Assembly: GCF_001557235.1 (NCBI RefSeq)
Contig: NZ_LSJI01000272.1
Location: 7,061 to 71,060, forward strand
DNA from: Phenylobacterium sp. CCH9-H3
GTDB lineage: Bacteria; Pseudomonadota; Alphaproteobacteria; Caulobacterales; Caulobacteraceae
DNA: 64,000 bases
Direction: 5' to 3'
Shown here: positions 35,993-44,692 of the stretch, piece by piece
How positions within the stretch are numbered: position 1 is the first letter of the stretch
Layout: the number at the start of each line of letters is the position of its first letter
The notes under the pieces: model-generated
Told to the model about the DNA's origin: nothing
Seen by the model: only the letters and a program-made list of their open reading frames with translations
Database searches by the model: none
Made by a program: the position numbers and the translations under genes

Positions 35993-36937
35993 CTATTTGC
36001 CGGCGGCGGCCAGGGCGCTCATCAGTTCGGGCACGGCGGCCTTGTAGTCCGCCACGAGGCCGTAGTCGGCCACCTGGAAGATCGGCGCGTCGGGGTCCTT
36101 GTTGATCGCCACGATCACCTTGGAGTCCTTCATGCCGGCGAGGTGCTGGATCGCGCCGGAGATGCCGATGGCGACATAGAGCTCCGGGGCGACGACCTTG
36201 CCGGTCTGGCCCACCTGGTAGTCGTTCGGCGCGTAGCCGGCGTCCACCGCGGCGCGGCTGGCGCCCACGGCGGCCCCCAGCTTGTCGGCCAGCGGCTCGA
36301 TCACGGCCTGGAACTCCTCGGCCGAGCCCATGGCGCGACCGCCGGAGACCACGATCTTGGCGGCGCCCAGGTCCGGGCGGGCCGACTTGACGATCTGCTG
36401 GTCGACGAAGTGGCTCTTGGCCGGGGCGGCGGGCGCCGAAACGCTCTCAACCTTGGCCGAGCCGCCTTCAGCCGCCGCCTTGAAGGCGGTCGGGCGAACC
36501 GTCAGCACCTTCTTGGCGTCCGACGACTGGACGGTCTCCAGCGCGTTGCCGGCGTAGATCGGGCGCACGAAGGTGTTGGCGTCCACCACCTCGATCACGT
36601 CCGAGATCTGGGCCACGTCCAGCTTGGCCGCGACGCGCGGGCTGAAGTTCTTGCCCTGGGTCGTGGCGGGCGTCAGCACCGCGTCGTAGGCGCCCATCAG
36701 GCCGACGACCACGTCCTGGAACGCCTCGGCCAGGCCCTGGCCCAGCTCGGCGCTCTCGGCGGTCAGCACCTTGCGCACGCCGGCGATCTTGGCGGCCTCG
36801 GCGGCGACCGCGGCGGTGTTGGTCCCGGCGACCAGGACGTCCACGTCGCCCGAGATCGCCAGGGCGGCGGTCACGACCTTGTGGGTGTTGTCCTTGAGGG
36901 CGGAGTTGTCGTGATCGGCGACGACGAGAACGGACAT
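35993..36937 (-). CDS. etfA: Electron transfer flavoprotein subunit alpha
   Basis: EtfA (FixB type) binds FAD and, with EtfB, carries electrons from acyl-CoA dehydrogenases to ETF-quinone oxidoreductase. The 314 residues end with the FAD-binding domain ([20 protein letters not shown], then [40 protein letters not shown]). Its ATG overlaps the etfB stop (36937 shared), so the pair is one translationally linked operon. The acyl-CoA dehydrogenases at 7013 and 40561 are likely electron donors. Confidence 0.97.
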   Translation of the reverse strand: MSVLVVADHDNSALKDNTHKVVTAALAISGDVDVLVAGTNTAAVAAEAAKIAGVRKVLTAESAELGQGLAEAFQDVVVGLMGAYDAVLTPATTQGKNFSPRVAAKLDVAQISDVIEVVDANTFVRPIYAGNALETVQSSDAKKVLTVRPTAFKAAAEGGSAKVESVSAPAAPAKSHFVDQQIVKSARPDLGAAKIVVSGGRAMGSAEEFQAVIEPLADKLGAAVGASRAAVDAGYAPNDYQVGQTGKVVAPELYVAIGISGAIQHLAGMKDSKVIVAINKDPDAPIFQVADYGLVADYKAAVPELMSALAAAGK

Positions 36938-37683
36938 TAGAGGACCCCCGCGGTCTTGAGGTTGGAGACGAGGTCGGCAGCGGTCTCGACCTTGACGCCG
37001 GCGGAACGCTTCGGCGGCTCGGTGACCTTCAGGACCTTCAGCTTGGCGGCCGTGTCGACGCCGAGCGAGGAGAGCTCCTTCACGTCCAGCGGCTTCTTCT
37101 TGGCCTTCATGATGTTGGGCAGCGAGGCGTAGCGCGGCTCGTTGAGGCGCAGGTCGGCGGTCACGACCGCCGGCAGGTCCACGTCGAGGGTCTGCAGGCC
37201 GCCGTCGACCTCGCGGGTCACCTTGGCCTTGCCGCCTTCCACCGCGACTTCCGAAGCGAACGCCGCCTGCGGCCAGTCGAGCAGGGCCGCCAGCATCTGG
37301 CCCGTGGCGTTGTTGTCGCCATCGATGGCCTGCTTGCCCATCAGGACCAGTTCGGGGCTCTCTTCGGCCACCACGGCCTTCAGCACCTTGGCCACGGCCA
37401 GCGGCTCGAGATCCTGGTCGGTCTGGATGAGGATGGCGCGGTCGGCGCCCATGGCCAGGGCGGTCCGCAGGGTTTCCTGCGCCTGGGTCGGGCCGACGGA
37501 CACGGCGACGATCTCGGTCGCCACGCCCTTTTCCTTCAGGCGGACGGCCTCTTCGACCGCGATTTCGCAGAAGGGATTCATCGACATCTTGACGTTCGCG
37601 AGGTCGACGCCCGTCTGATCGGCCTTAACACGGGCCTTGACGTTGTAGTCGATCACCCGCTTCACCGGGACCAACACCTTCAT
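36937..37683 (-). CDS. etfB: Electron transfer flavoprotein subunit beta
   Basis: EtfB binds AMP and completes the heterodimer with EtfA. The 248-residue protein begins [19 protein letters not shown] and contains the family signature around [25 protein letters not shown] (here [18 protein letters not shown]) and [20 protein letters not shown]. It leads the etfBA operon and is divergent from a small membrane protein gene. A variant of the PsrA-like half-site (CAAATTGTTTG, 37699-37709) lies 16 bp upstream of its start. Confidence 0.97.
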   Translation of the reverse strand: MKVLVPVKRVIDYNVKARVKADQTGVDLANVKMSMNPFCEIAVEEAVRLKEKGVATEIVAVSVGPTQAQETLRTALAMGADRAILIQTDQDLEPLAVAKVLKAVVAEESPELVLMGKQAIDGDNNATGQMLAALLDWPQAAFASEVAVEGGKAKVTREVDGGLQTLDVDLPAVVTADLRLNEPRYASLPNIMKAKKKPLDVKELSSLGVDTAAKLKVLKVTEPPKRSAGVKVETAADLVSNLKTAGVL

Positions 37684-37831
37684 GGGTTGCTAGCGCCTCA
37701 AATTGTTTGCGGAAAAAAATGAGCCGGGTGGGCAATAGCGGTTCCGCCGCGCATTGCAAGCGCGCGCACGCGACTTTCGCCGCAGCGCACAAGGCTAGTC
37801 AGAGCCGGGTCTCCTTACGTAAAAGGTCGCC

Positions 37832-38134
37832 ATGAACGCCAATATCGAGCGCATGAAGCTCATCTTCCTCGGCTTCCTGGCCGTATTCGTCGCCGGTGCG
37901 ATCGGCGTTGGCGTCTGGCAGGTCGGCTGGGTGATGCCGCGCGACAAGTGCGAGAAGGAACAGCGAAAGTGGTGGGACCCGGATCAGCGGGTCTGCGCCC
38001 AGCCGGTCCTCGTGTCTGACATCACCGGGCGCGTCATCACCGATGACAAGGCCTTGGCCGAGGCGAAGAAGGCCATCGGCCGGCCGGCGGCTCCGGCCGT
38101 AAAGGGCGAGGCGACCTCTCCGGCCAAGCCTTAA
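37832..38134 (+). CDS. Small single-pass membrane protein, 100 residues
   Basis: The product has one N-terminal membrane helix (LIFLGFLAVFVAGAIGVGVW, about residues 10-29), then a periplasmic part with two Cys in KCEKEQRKWWDPDQRVCAQP that could pair, and an Ala/Pro-rich tail. I recognise no family. It may be an anchored envelope or anti-sigma-like protein, but nothing proves that. It diverges from etfB. Its TAA stop overlaps that of the convergent adenosyltransferase gene (38131-38134, TTAA). Confidence 0.75.
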   Translation: MNANIERMKLIFLGFLAVFVAGAIGVGVWQVGWVMPRDKCEKEQRKWWDPDQRVCAQPVLVSDITGRVITDDKALAEAKKAIGRPAAPAVKGEATSPAKP

Positions 38135-38706
38135 CGCGTCGCGCCGGACTGCCAGAACACCTCGGCCCGGCCCTGGTCGTTGGCCCAGCGGGCGGCGACG
38201 AACAGGAAGTCGGACAGCCGGTTCAGGTAGCGTAGCGAGGGGCCGGTGACCGGCTCGCCCGCCTCGATCAGGCGCACGGCGTCCCGCTCGGCGCGGCGGC
38301 ACACGGTGCGGGCCAGGTGCAGGGCGGCGGAGGCGGGGGTCCCGCCTGGCAGGACGAACGACTTCAGGCCGGGAAGGCGGTCGTTCAGGGCGTCGATCTC
38401 GCCCTCGATGCGGACGATCTGGCTGTCCAGCACGCGGAGCACCGAGCCTTCGGCCTCGTCTGGCTTCGGCGGGGTGGCCAGGTCCGCGCCCAGGTCGAAC
38501 AGCTCATTCTGGATCCGCGCCAACATGGCGTCGAGCTCTTGGTCGGCGGCCAGGTGGACACGGGCCAGCCCGATGCAGGCGTTGGTCTCGTCGACGGCGC
38601 CATAGCTCTCGACCCGCAGGTCGGTCTTGCTGACCGTGGCGCCGGTGGCGAGGCGGGTCGTCCCGGCGTCGCCGGTGCGCGTGTAGATGCGGTTGAGGGT
38701 GACCAT
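38131..38706 (-). CDS. Cob(I)alamin adenosyltransferase, PduO type
   Basis: This 191-residue enzyme transfers adenosyl from ATP to cob(I)alamin, making coenzyme B12. The ATP-binding N-terminus is MVTLNRIYTRTGDAGTTRLA; AVDETNACIGLARVH and the later TVCRRAERDAVRLIEAG with the catalytic Arg/Glu are typical of the PduO family (MMAB). Methylmalonyl-CoA mutase, the usual client, lies outside the window. A one-base gap separates it from the HIG1 protein gene upstream. Confidence 0.95.
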   Translation of the reverse strand: MVTLNRIYTRTGDAGTTRLATGATVSKTDLRVESYGAVDETNACIGLARVHLAADQELDAMLARIQNELFDLGADLATPPKPDEAEGSVLRVLDSQIVRIEGEIDALNDRLPGLKSFVLPGGTPASAALHLARTVCRRAERDAVRLIEAGEPVTGPSLRYLNRLSDFLFVAARWANDQGRAEVFWQSGATR

Positions 38707-38707
38707 C

Positions 38708-38908
38708 TCAGCCCTGGCTGCCGCGCCACCAGACGGCCAGCATCAGCACCGCGACGGCGATCGCCTGGGTCAGGACACGCAGGCGCATGAGCTTGTTGGA
38801 CCAGGAGCGCCCGAAGTCGCCGCCACGGAATAGCGCGTAGATGCCGAGGGCAAGGACAGTACCCACCGCGGCCAGGGCGGCAAAGATGGCGTAGTCGAAT
38901 AGGTCCAT
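38708..38908 (-). CDS. HIG1-domain twin-transmembrane protein
   Basis: A 66-residue membrane protein with two helices (about 6-27 and 42-62) separated by the RGGDFGRSWSNKLMRLR loop, which matches the HIG1 domain of hypoxia-induced/cytochrome-oxidase assembly factors. Bacterial members often lie beside the PduO-type adenosyltransferase gene, as here. A link with respiratory complexes is plausible. It starts the minus-strand pair. Confidence 0.88.
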   Translation of the reverse strand: MDLFDYAIFAALAAVGTVLALGIYALFRGGDFGRSWSNKLMRLRVLTQAIAVAVLMLAVWWRGSQG

Positions 38909-39239
38909 GCGGCTAGCTTAGGCCGCTGAACGGCGCTACGCCATGGGTAAGGCCTGAGTCCATTTTAAACTTGACTTTGCGGCGCGTGATCATGTTCAAC
39001 GAGCGTCGCTCCCCGCAGAACGGCGAGATTTGTTGTGCGGCGGGAAGCCTTGAGGAATAAGGGTTTGGGCTTCGCTGAGAGCGCTCCCATATGGCGTTCT
39101 CGGCGGGCTGTCTCGCGGGTCGCAATCGGTTACGCGGGCCGGGTTTGTTGAACGTGTTCACCGCCGGTGATACCCACCGGTAATCCTCCCCACCTACAAG
39201 TCGCCAGTTTCCCCCCAGCTGGCGAAATTCAAGAGAAGA
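38909..39239. promoter_or_regulatory. Control region upstream of two TetR genes
   Basis: No gene is supported in these 331 bases. Two inverted repeats lie close to the first TetR gene (39149-39160 and 39164-39180). A TTGACT (38962-38967 approximately) could be a -35 element, without a clear -10. The left end must hold the promoter for the HIG1/adenosyltransferase pair. Confidence 0.5.
39149..39180. promoter_or_regulatory. Candidate TetR operators
   Basis: TGAACGTGTTCA (39149-39160) is a perfect inverted repeat TGAAC-GT-GTTCA. CCGGTG-ATACC-CACCGG (39164-39180) follows four bases later. Both lie 59-91 bp upstream of the first TetR gene, the usual place for autoregulation. Confidence 0.55.
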
Positions 39240-39890
39240 ATGAAGCACATCTCCCCCACTCAGGTCGCCGTCGACACCCCGACGCGCGCCCCTACCCGCC
39301 GGGCTCTCGCCAAGCAGCAGACCCGCCTGAAGGTCCTCGCCGCCGCCCGCCGCCTGTTCAGCGAGCAGGGTTACGAAGGCGCCACCATCCGCGACATCGC
39401 CGCCGCCGCCGGCATGTCGACGGGCGCGGTTTTCGCGAATTTCACTGATAAATCAGATCTCTTCCGAGAGATCATGGTCGACGACATGGAGGCCTTGAGC
39501 GCCGCCATGCGCGACGCGGCGACCCGCGGGCGCAACGTGGAAGACGCCGTCCTGAAGATCTTCATGGCGGGCTACACCTTCTACAAGAGCCGCCTGCAGC
39601 TGGCTCGCGCCGCCTTCTCGGTGTCCTGGGACAAGGACGGCGGCCCGACCCTCCGCGGCATTTCGTCCTCCACGGCCTTCCAGGACCTGTTCGCAGAGCA
39701 GCTGAACGCCGCGGTCGAGCGCGGCGAGTTGTCGCAGGAAGCGGAGGTCAAGCTGCGGAGCCAGATGCTGTTCGACGCCTATCTGTCGAACTTCCCGCAG
39801 GCGATCTTCGAAGGCTGGAGCCTGGACGCGCTTCAGGCCCGGGCCCGCGACCAGATCCGGATCCTGCTGGCCGGGGCGCGCCGGGGCTGA
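39240..39890 (+). CDS. TetR/AcrR-family regulator 1
   Basis: The 216-residue protein has a TetR N-terminal helix-turn-helix (ARRLFSEQGYEGATIRDIAA, then AAGMSTGAVFANFTDKSDLF) preceded by a flexible arm. Its C-terminal ligand-binding domain is not assignable to a specific effector. It starts at ATG 39240 after AAGAGAAG and is followed after 13 bp by a second TetR gene. It probably represses itself and its neighbours through the inverted repeats upstream; acyl-CoA ligands are possible in view of the gene next to the pair. Confidence 0.9.
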   Translation: MKHISPTQVAVDTPTRAPTRRALAKQQTRLKVLAAARRLFSEQGYEGATIRDIAAAAGMSTGAVFANFTDKSDLFREIMVDDMEALSAAMRDAATRGRNVEDAVLKIFMAGYTFYKSRLQLARAAFSVSWDKDGGPTLRGISSSTAFQDLFAEQLNAAVERGELSQEAEVKLRSQMLFDAYLSNFPQAIFEGWSLDALQARARDQIRILLAGARRG

Positions 39891-39903
39891 TCGCCGCGCC
39901 GCA

Positions 39904-40542
39904 ATGAAAGCCGAGGTCGGACCTCTCCCGGGCTCCGCGCCCCTGCGGCGGTCGCAAAAGGAAGCGACGCGCCAACGGGTGATCGCATCCGCCCGGGAGC
40001 TGTTCGACACCCACGGATACCAGGGCACGACGATCCGCGAGATCGCGCGCCATGCGGGCGTGTCGGTGGGCAGCGTCTTCACGACCTTCGCCTCTAAGGG
40101 AGAGATCCTCTCGGAGGTCATGCAGGCCCGGCTCGAGCCGCTGTACGCCGAGCTCGACCGGGTCATGCCCCACGTGCGCGGTTCGACCGCCGACCGCCTG
40201 CGCACCATGTTCGCCGTCCACTTCGAATTCGAAGCCCGGCACGTGCGCCTGTTCCTGTCGCACATCGCGGCGGCCTATGACTGGACGCTCCCGCCCGCGG
40301 CCCGCCCCTACGGCCGCACGCCCAGGCTCCAGGAGGTGATCCTGGAGACGCTGCAGCAAGGGCAGGAACGCGGCGAGGTGCGACCGGACGTCGACCTCCA
40401 GGACGTCGTCGACCTCCTGATGAGCGCCTACGGCTGGACCTATCGCCTGGTGATCACGAACGATGCGGACGCCAAGGTCCTGATCGCAGCGATGGATCGT
40501 CAGATCGGCCTGATCGCCGAAGGCTTCACGCCGAAGTCCTAG
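39904..40542 (+). CDS. TetR/AcrR-family regulator 2
   Basis: This 212-residue protein carries the TetR helix-turn-helix (ARELFDTHGYQGTTIREIAR, then GVSVGSVFTTFASKGEILSEV). It differs clearly from the TetR protein just upstream except in the DNA-binding domain, so the pair is old or of mixed origin. The two are 13 bp apart and likely cotranscribed. The gene converges with the methylsuccinyl-CoA-dehydrogenase-like gene. The effector is unknown. Confidence 0.9.
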   Translation: MKAEVGPLPGSAPLRRSQKEATRQRVIASARELFDTHGYQGTTIREIARHAGVSVGSVFTTFASKGEILSEVMQARLEPLYAELDRVMPHVRGSTADRLRTMFAVHFEFEARHVRLFLSHIAAAYDWTLPPAARPYGRTPRLQEVILETLQQGQERGEVRPDVDLQDVVDLLMSAYGWTYRLVITNDADAKVLIAAMDRQIGLIAEGFTPKS

Positions 40543-40560
40543 CCAGGGTTCCGCCCGCGC

Positions 40561-42207
40561 CTAGTTCGCGCCTTCCAGCAGCCGCCGGGCGATGACCTGC
40601 GCCTGGATCTCGCCGGCGCCCTCGAAGATGTTGAGGATCCGCGCGTCGGCCAGGACGCGGCTGACCGGCTGTTCCACCGCAAAGCCCGTCCCGCCGTGGA
40701 TCTGGACCGCATTGTCCGCGGCCGCCCAGGCGATGCGGGCGGCGGTGAGCTTGGCCATGCCCGCCTCGAGGTCGCAGCGGCGGCCCTCGTCCTTGGCCCG
40801 CGCCGCGAACCAGGCCAGGCGGCGCGCGCCCAGGATTTCGGCCGCCATCATCGCCAGCTTGTTGGCAACGCGGGGGAAATCGGCGATCGGCCCGCCGAAC
40901 TGGCGGCGCTGAAGCGCGTAGTCGAGAGCGAGGTCGAGGGCGTTCTGCGCCACGCCGATGGCGCGGGCGGCGGTCTGGATACGGGCGCTCTCGAAGGTGG
41001 CCATCAGCTGGACGAATCCCTGGCCCTCCTGGCCGCCCAACAGGTGCGCGTGGGGAACCTCGAAGCCGTCGAAGGCGATCTCGTATTCCTTCATGCCGCG
41101 ATAGCCGATGACGCCGATCTCGCCACCGCTCATGCCCTGGGCGGGGAAAGGATCGCCGTCGGTCCCGCGGGGCTTCTCGGCCAGGAACATCGACAGGCCG
41201 CGGTGGTCCCTGCTGTTCGGATCGGTGCGGACCAGCAGGGTCATGAGATCGGCGCGGGCCGCGTGGGTGATCCAGGTCTTGGCGCCCGAGACGCGCCAGA
41301 CGTCGCCGTCCCGCACCGCGCGGGTCCGCAGGCTGCCAAGGTCCGACCCCGCCTCGGGCTCGGTGAAGACCGCGGTGGGGATGATGGTTCCCGCGGCGAT
41401 GGCCGGCAGGAACCTGGCCTTCTGCTCGGGCGTGCCGTGCGCCAGGATCAGCTCCGCGGCGATCTCTGAGCGCGTGCCCAGGGAACCCGTCCCGATCCAG
41501 CCGCGCGACAGGGCCTCGGACACGATGCACATCGCCACCTTGCCCAGGCCTGAGCCGCCCCATTCCTCGGGCGCCGTCAGACCGAAGACGCCCAGGTCCC
41601 CCAACTCCTGCAGCAGCGACAGGGGGATCAACTCGTCGCGCAGGTGCCAGCCGTGCGCGAAGGGCGCGATCTTCTCCTCGGTGAAGGCGTGGAACTGGTC
41701 GCGGACCGCTTCCAGCGTCTCGTCCAGCCCGCTGGCCTCCAGGGACGGGCGTCCGCGGGCCTGGTCCAGCAGCTCGACGATCCGAAGCTTGACCGCCTGG
41801 GTCGCTCCCGGCCGTAGCCGGCCGATCACCGGGTCCAGTCGCCCCGCGGCGACAAGGACGTCGGCGGGCCGGAAGATCTCCCCCTGGTTCATGGGAACGC
41901 CGCCGACCATCTGGCTCAGGTACTCGTGCGCCAGCAGCTGGGCGGGCAGGGCCTCGGCCTCGGTCAAGCGTCCGTCCCCCTCCAGCGCCCGGGCCCAGGC
42001 GGCCACCTGGCGCAGGGTCTCGGCATAGGCCGCGGCCCAGGCCAGGCCGTGCGCGGCGTGTTGTTCGGCGTCCAGCGCGGCGCGGTCCAGGCGTTCGTCC
42101 GCTGTCACGCGCGGGGCCACGGCGCCGGCGATCGCGGCGGCCAGGGCCCCGGCTTCATCCGCGGCGGCGTCGAGAAGATCGGTGAGGTTCGGCAGTACGA
42201 GAGTCAT
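40561..42207 (-). CDS. Acyl-CoA dehydrogenase with N-terminal extension, methylsuccinyl-CoA dehydrogenase-like
   Basis: The 548-residue protein has an additional N-terminal region of about 150 residues before the acyl-CoA dehydrogenase core, a layout shared with methylsuccinyl-CoA dehydrogenase (Mcd) of the ethylmalonyl-CoA pathway. Core features are LGDLGVFGLTAPEEWGGSGL, VFTEPEAGSDLGSLRTRAV, ALQRRQFGGPIADFP and NAVQIHGGTGFAVEQPV. The catalytic Glu is expected in FEGAGEIQAQV. The pathway partners (Ccr, mesaconyl-CoA hydratase, Ecm) are not in the window, so the Mcd assignment rests on architecture. Electrons would go to ETF. It converges with the TetR gene and diverges from the GST gene. Confidence 0.75.
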   Translation of the reverse strand: MTLVLPNLTDLLDAAADEAGALAAAIAGAVAPRVTADERLDRAALDAEQHAAHGLAWAAAYAETLRQVAAWARALEGDGRLTEAEALPAQLLAHEYLSQMVGGVPMNQGEIFRPADVLVAAGRLDPVIGRLRPGATQAVKLRIVELLDQARGRPSLEASGLDETLEAVRDQFHAFTEEKIAPFAHGWHLRDELIPLSLLQELGDLGVFGLTAPEEWGGSGLGKVAMCIVSEALSRGWIGTGSLGTRSEIAAELILAHGTPEQKARFLPAIAAGTIIPTAVFTEPEAGSDLGSLRTRAVRDGDVWRVSGAKTWITHAARADLMTLLVRTDPNSRDHRGLSMFLAEKPRGTDGDPFPAQGMSGGEIGVIGYRGMKEYEIAFDGFEVPHAHLLGGQEGQGFVQLMATFESARIQTAARAIGVAQNALDLALDYALQRRQFGGPIADFPRVANKLAMMAAEILGARRLAWFAARAKDEGRRCDLEAGMAKLTAARIAWAAADNAVQIHGGTGFAVEQPVSRVLADARILNIFEGAGEIQAQVIARRLLEGAN

Positions 42208-42286
42208 GAGCCCCTTATGGCAGGCTTGCGTTGCGTCAGGTCAGGCCGCTTTGTGGTCGCCGACCCACAACAAGAAGGAAGCGCCC

Positions 42287-42913
42287 ATGCTCGTCGTCCA
42301 CCACCTCAATGACAGCCGCTCGCAACGCATCCTCTGGCTGCTGGAGGAACTGGGCGTCCCGTACGAGATCAAGTTCTACCAGCGCGACGCCACCACGCGC
42401 CTGGCGCCGCCCGAGCTCATCGCCATCCATCCGCTGGGCAAGTCGCCGGTGGTGACCGACGATGGGCGGACGGTCCACGAGTCCGGCGCCATCGTCGACT
42501 ACATCATCCGCCGGCACGGCGGCGGCCGCCTGGCCCCGGCCATCGGCAGCGAGGCCTACGAGACCTACAACCAATGGCTCCACTACGCGGAGGGCTCGGC
42601 CATGCTGCCGCTGATGCTGCAGCTCTACACCGGCCGCCTGGGGGAAGCCGCCGCGCCGCTGAAGCCGCGGATCGAGAGCGAGATCGCCAATCACCTGGGC
42701 TACATCGACAGCGCCCTGAAGGGCCGGACCTGGCTGGTCGACGATCAGCTCAGCGGCGCCGACATCAACCTCAGCTTCGTGGGCGAAATCGCGCTGGTGT
42801 TCGGGCGGGGCGAACAGTTCCCCAACATCAAGGCCTGGGTCGAACGCTTCCAGGCGCGCCCGGCCTACAAGGCGGCCCTGGAGAAGGGCGGGGCCTACAG
42901 CTACGCCCGCTGA
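42287..42913 (+). CDS. Glutathione S-transferase
   Basis: This cytoplasmic GST of 208 residues conjugates glutathione to electrophiles or binds ligands. The N-terminal thioredoxin-fold domain reads VVHHLNDSRSQRILWLLEEL and HPLGKSPVVTDDG, then VHESGAIVDYIIRR (the glutathione-binding ESxAI region); the C-terminal domain is all-helical. GAAGGAAG precedes ATG 42287. Its TGA stop directly abuts the stop of the convergent hydrolase gene. The class and substrate cannot be assigned. Confidence 0.92.
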   Translation: MLVVHHLNDSRSQRILWLLEELGVPYEIKFYQRDATTRLAPPELIAIHPLGKSPVVTDDGRTVHESGAIVDYIIRRHGGGRLAPAIGSEAYETYNQWLHYAEGSAMLPLMLQLYTGRLGEAAAPLKPRIESEIANHLGYIDSALKGRTWLVDDQLSGADINLSFVGEIALVFGRGEQFPNIKAWVERFQARPAYKAALEKGGAYSYAR

Positions 42914-43708
42914 TCATTCGAACGGCGGGAAGTCGTCGTCCAGCACGCCGTCGATGAAGTCGAACACCGTCGCCTTCAGCGATGCGTGCGGGATGGCCGA
43001 GAAATGGTCGACGCCCGGCAGGCTCTTGCCGGTCCCGTGGCGGAAGACCCGCGCCAGCGCCTCGGGATCGCCCGCCAGGTCGTCGCGCGCGCCGGCGACC
43101 ACCAGGACCGGCATGGGCAGTCTCTCCAGTTCGGCGGGGGTCAGGGGCGGGCTGTGGGCGGCGGTGAAGGCGGCCAGGGCCTGGCGGTCTTCGCCCTGCT
43201 CGTCGGCGAACTGGCGGAAGCTGCGCAGCAGGTCGCTTGAGATCGTCGCCGGATCGTCGGCGGCCATGGCCTCGGCCATCGCCTCCACGCCGCCCTCGCG
43301 CGGCGGGTCGAACAGCTTGCCGCCGACCCCGCCCAGCAGGAGGTTCGAGATCCGGTCCGGTGCGTCGAGCGCCATCTGCATCGCCGTCCGCGTGCCCATG
43401 GAATAGCCCAGCACGTCCACGCGCCCGACCCCCAGGTGATCCAGCAGGGCCAGGGCGTCCGCCGCCATGACGCTGCGGCCATAGTCGGCCGGATCGTGCG
43501 AACGCAGGCTCTCGCCGTGGCCGCGCTGATCCAGGGCGATGGTCCGGAAGCCCCGCCGCTCCAGGGCCGCGTACCAGCCGGTCCGCCGCCAGCCTTCGGC
43601 GCGGTTGGAGGCGAAGCCGTGAAGCAGCAGGATTGTCCGCTGGACAGGGCCGGGCGGGGCGATGTCGTCGTAGGCGAGCTCGGCGCCGTTCAGTGTGATC
43701 TTGGGCAT
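42914..43708 (-). CDS. Alpha/beta-fold hydrolase
   Basis: A 264-residue alpha/beta hydrolase with the oxyanion motif LLLHGFASNRAEGWRRTGW, RGHGESLRSHD, the nucleophile elbow GYSMG, and a late His (LPGVDHFSAIPHA). The Asp of the triad is probably in AGARDDLAGD. These features suit an esterase or dehalogenase-type enzyme with an unknown substrate. It stands 16 bp upstream (in its own direction) from the VanY-type gene end, so the pair is probably cotranscribed from the VanY promoter. Confidence 0.88.
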   Translation of the reverse strand: MPKITLNGAELAYDDIAPPGPVQRTILLLHGFASNRAEGWRRTGWYAALERRGFRTIALDQRGHGESLRSHDPADYGRSVMAADALALLDHLGVGRVDVLGYSMGTRTAMQMALDAPDRISNLLLGGVGGKLFDPPREGGVEAMAEAMAADDPATISSDLLRSFRQFADEQGEDRQALAAFTAAHSPPLTPAELERLPMPVLVVAGARDDLAGDPEALARVFRHGTGKSLPGVDHFSAIPHASLKATVFDFIDGVLDDDFPPFE

Positions 43709-43724
43709 GCGGGCGACCGTAAGG

Positions 43725-44648
43725 TCAGGGCGGCTCGCCCGTCCACTCCCAGTGCCAGGGCTCGAAGGGGTAGTTCACGAAGCCGAACCGGTGCGCGTTG
43801 GCCAGGAGCCAGCGATAGGTGGCGGTGCGGGTCAGGAAGAGGCGGTTTGGGTCGGCGGTGGAGTCGGGGCCGTATCCTGGCGCCTGGCCGACATAGATGT
43901 CGGCGGCGAGACCGGTGCGGTGGGCCGAGCAGCGGGCCCGCACGATCCCGTCGCAATTGCCCTCGGCCCGGCACCTGGCGGCGTCGGCCGCCGGGCTGCG
44001 ATAGCCCGAGAAGATCGTCAGGTTGCGCGGATCGGCGGCGATCTCGGGAACTTCGGCTCGCGCGGCGGCCGCCATCCGCCGGTAGGCGTCCAGCGCCTTG
44101 GGCCGCATCCACACCTGCTTGCCGCCATAGCCCTCGTCTATCCGCGCGGCGGTGATCAGGTCGGGGGTGTCGGGGCAGGTCCCGAGCGAGGTGAAGCGGA
44201 CGAACTCGCGGCGAGCCTGCACCGCGTTCTTGAGGGCGACGAACACCGGCTCGGTCAGGACGCCGGTCGCATCCAGGTCGCGCGAAGCCTGCCAGGCGGC
44301 AAGCGCCGCCGCGAACCCCTCGCTGTCGGCCGGGCAGGCGGTCCGGATCTCGCTCTGGATCAGGGGGACATAGATCTCCCACCCGGTCTCCTGCCGGCCG
44401 AACGGCGCCCAGGCCAGGGACTGCTGCGAGATTGCGTTGGCTTGCGCGGCGGCGGCCCAACCTTCGGAGCGGCAGTCCGCGCTCACCGTCGTCGACGTCT
44501 GCCCCGCCACGTCCCCCGGTGCGCCCAGGGGTTTGCCGGACGGTGGATGGGCTGGCGAACAGCTGGTCACGCGCAGCACGAGGAGCAGCAGCAGCACGAT
44601 GGCGGCCGCCGAGGCTCCCAGGAACCGCATGACATCTCGGAGCTTCAT
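43725..44648 (-). CDS. D-alanyl-D-alanine carboxypeptidase, M15B/VanY type
   Basis: This 307-residue envelope protein has an N-terminal membrane anchor (FLGASAAAIVLLLLLVLRV), a middle segment resembling a peptidoglycan-binding fold, and a C-terminal M15 zinc peptidase domain. The zinc ligands lie in RCSAHRTGLAADIYVG (His, Asp) and EPWHWEW (His), with SGYRSPAADAARC before them. It would trim stem peptides or other D,D-bonds. ATG 44654 is an alternative start, two residues upstream. It is divergent from the L,D-transpeptidase gene, with only 44 bp between. Confidence 0.9.
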   Translation of the reverse strand: MKLRDVMRFLGASAAAIVLLLLLVLRVTSCSPAHPPSGKPLGAPGDVAGQTSTTVSADCRSEGWAAAAQANAISQQSLAWAPFGRQETGWEIYVPLIQSEIRTACPADSEGFAAALAAWQASRDLDATGVLTEPVFVALKNAVQARREFVRFTSLGTCPDTPDLITAARIDEGYGGKQVWMRPKALDAYRRMAAAARAEVPEIAADPRNLTIFSGYRSPAADAARCRAEGNCDGIVRARCSAHRTGLAADIYVGQAPGYGPDSTADPNRLFLTRTATYRWLLANAHRFGFVNYPFEPWHWEWTGEPP

Positions 44649-44692
44649 CCACATCACCGCCAGCAATGGGCGGCTGAACGCGGAGGTCCAGC

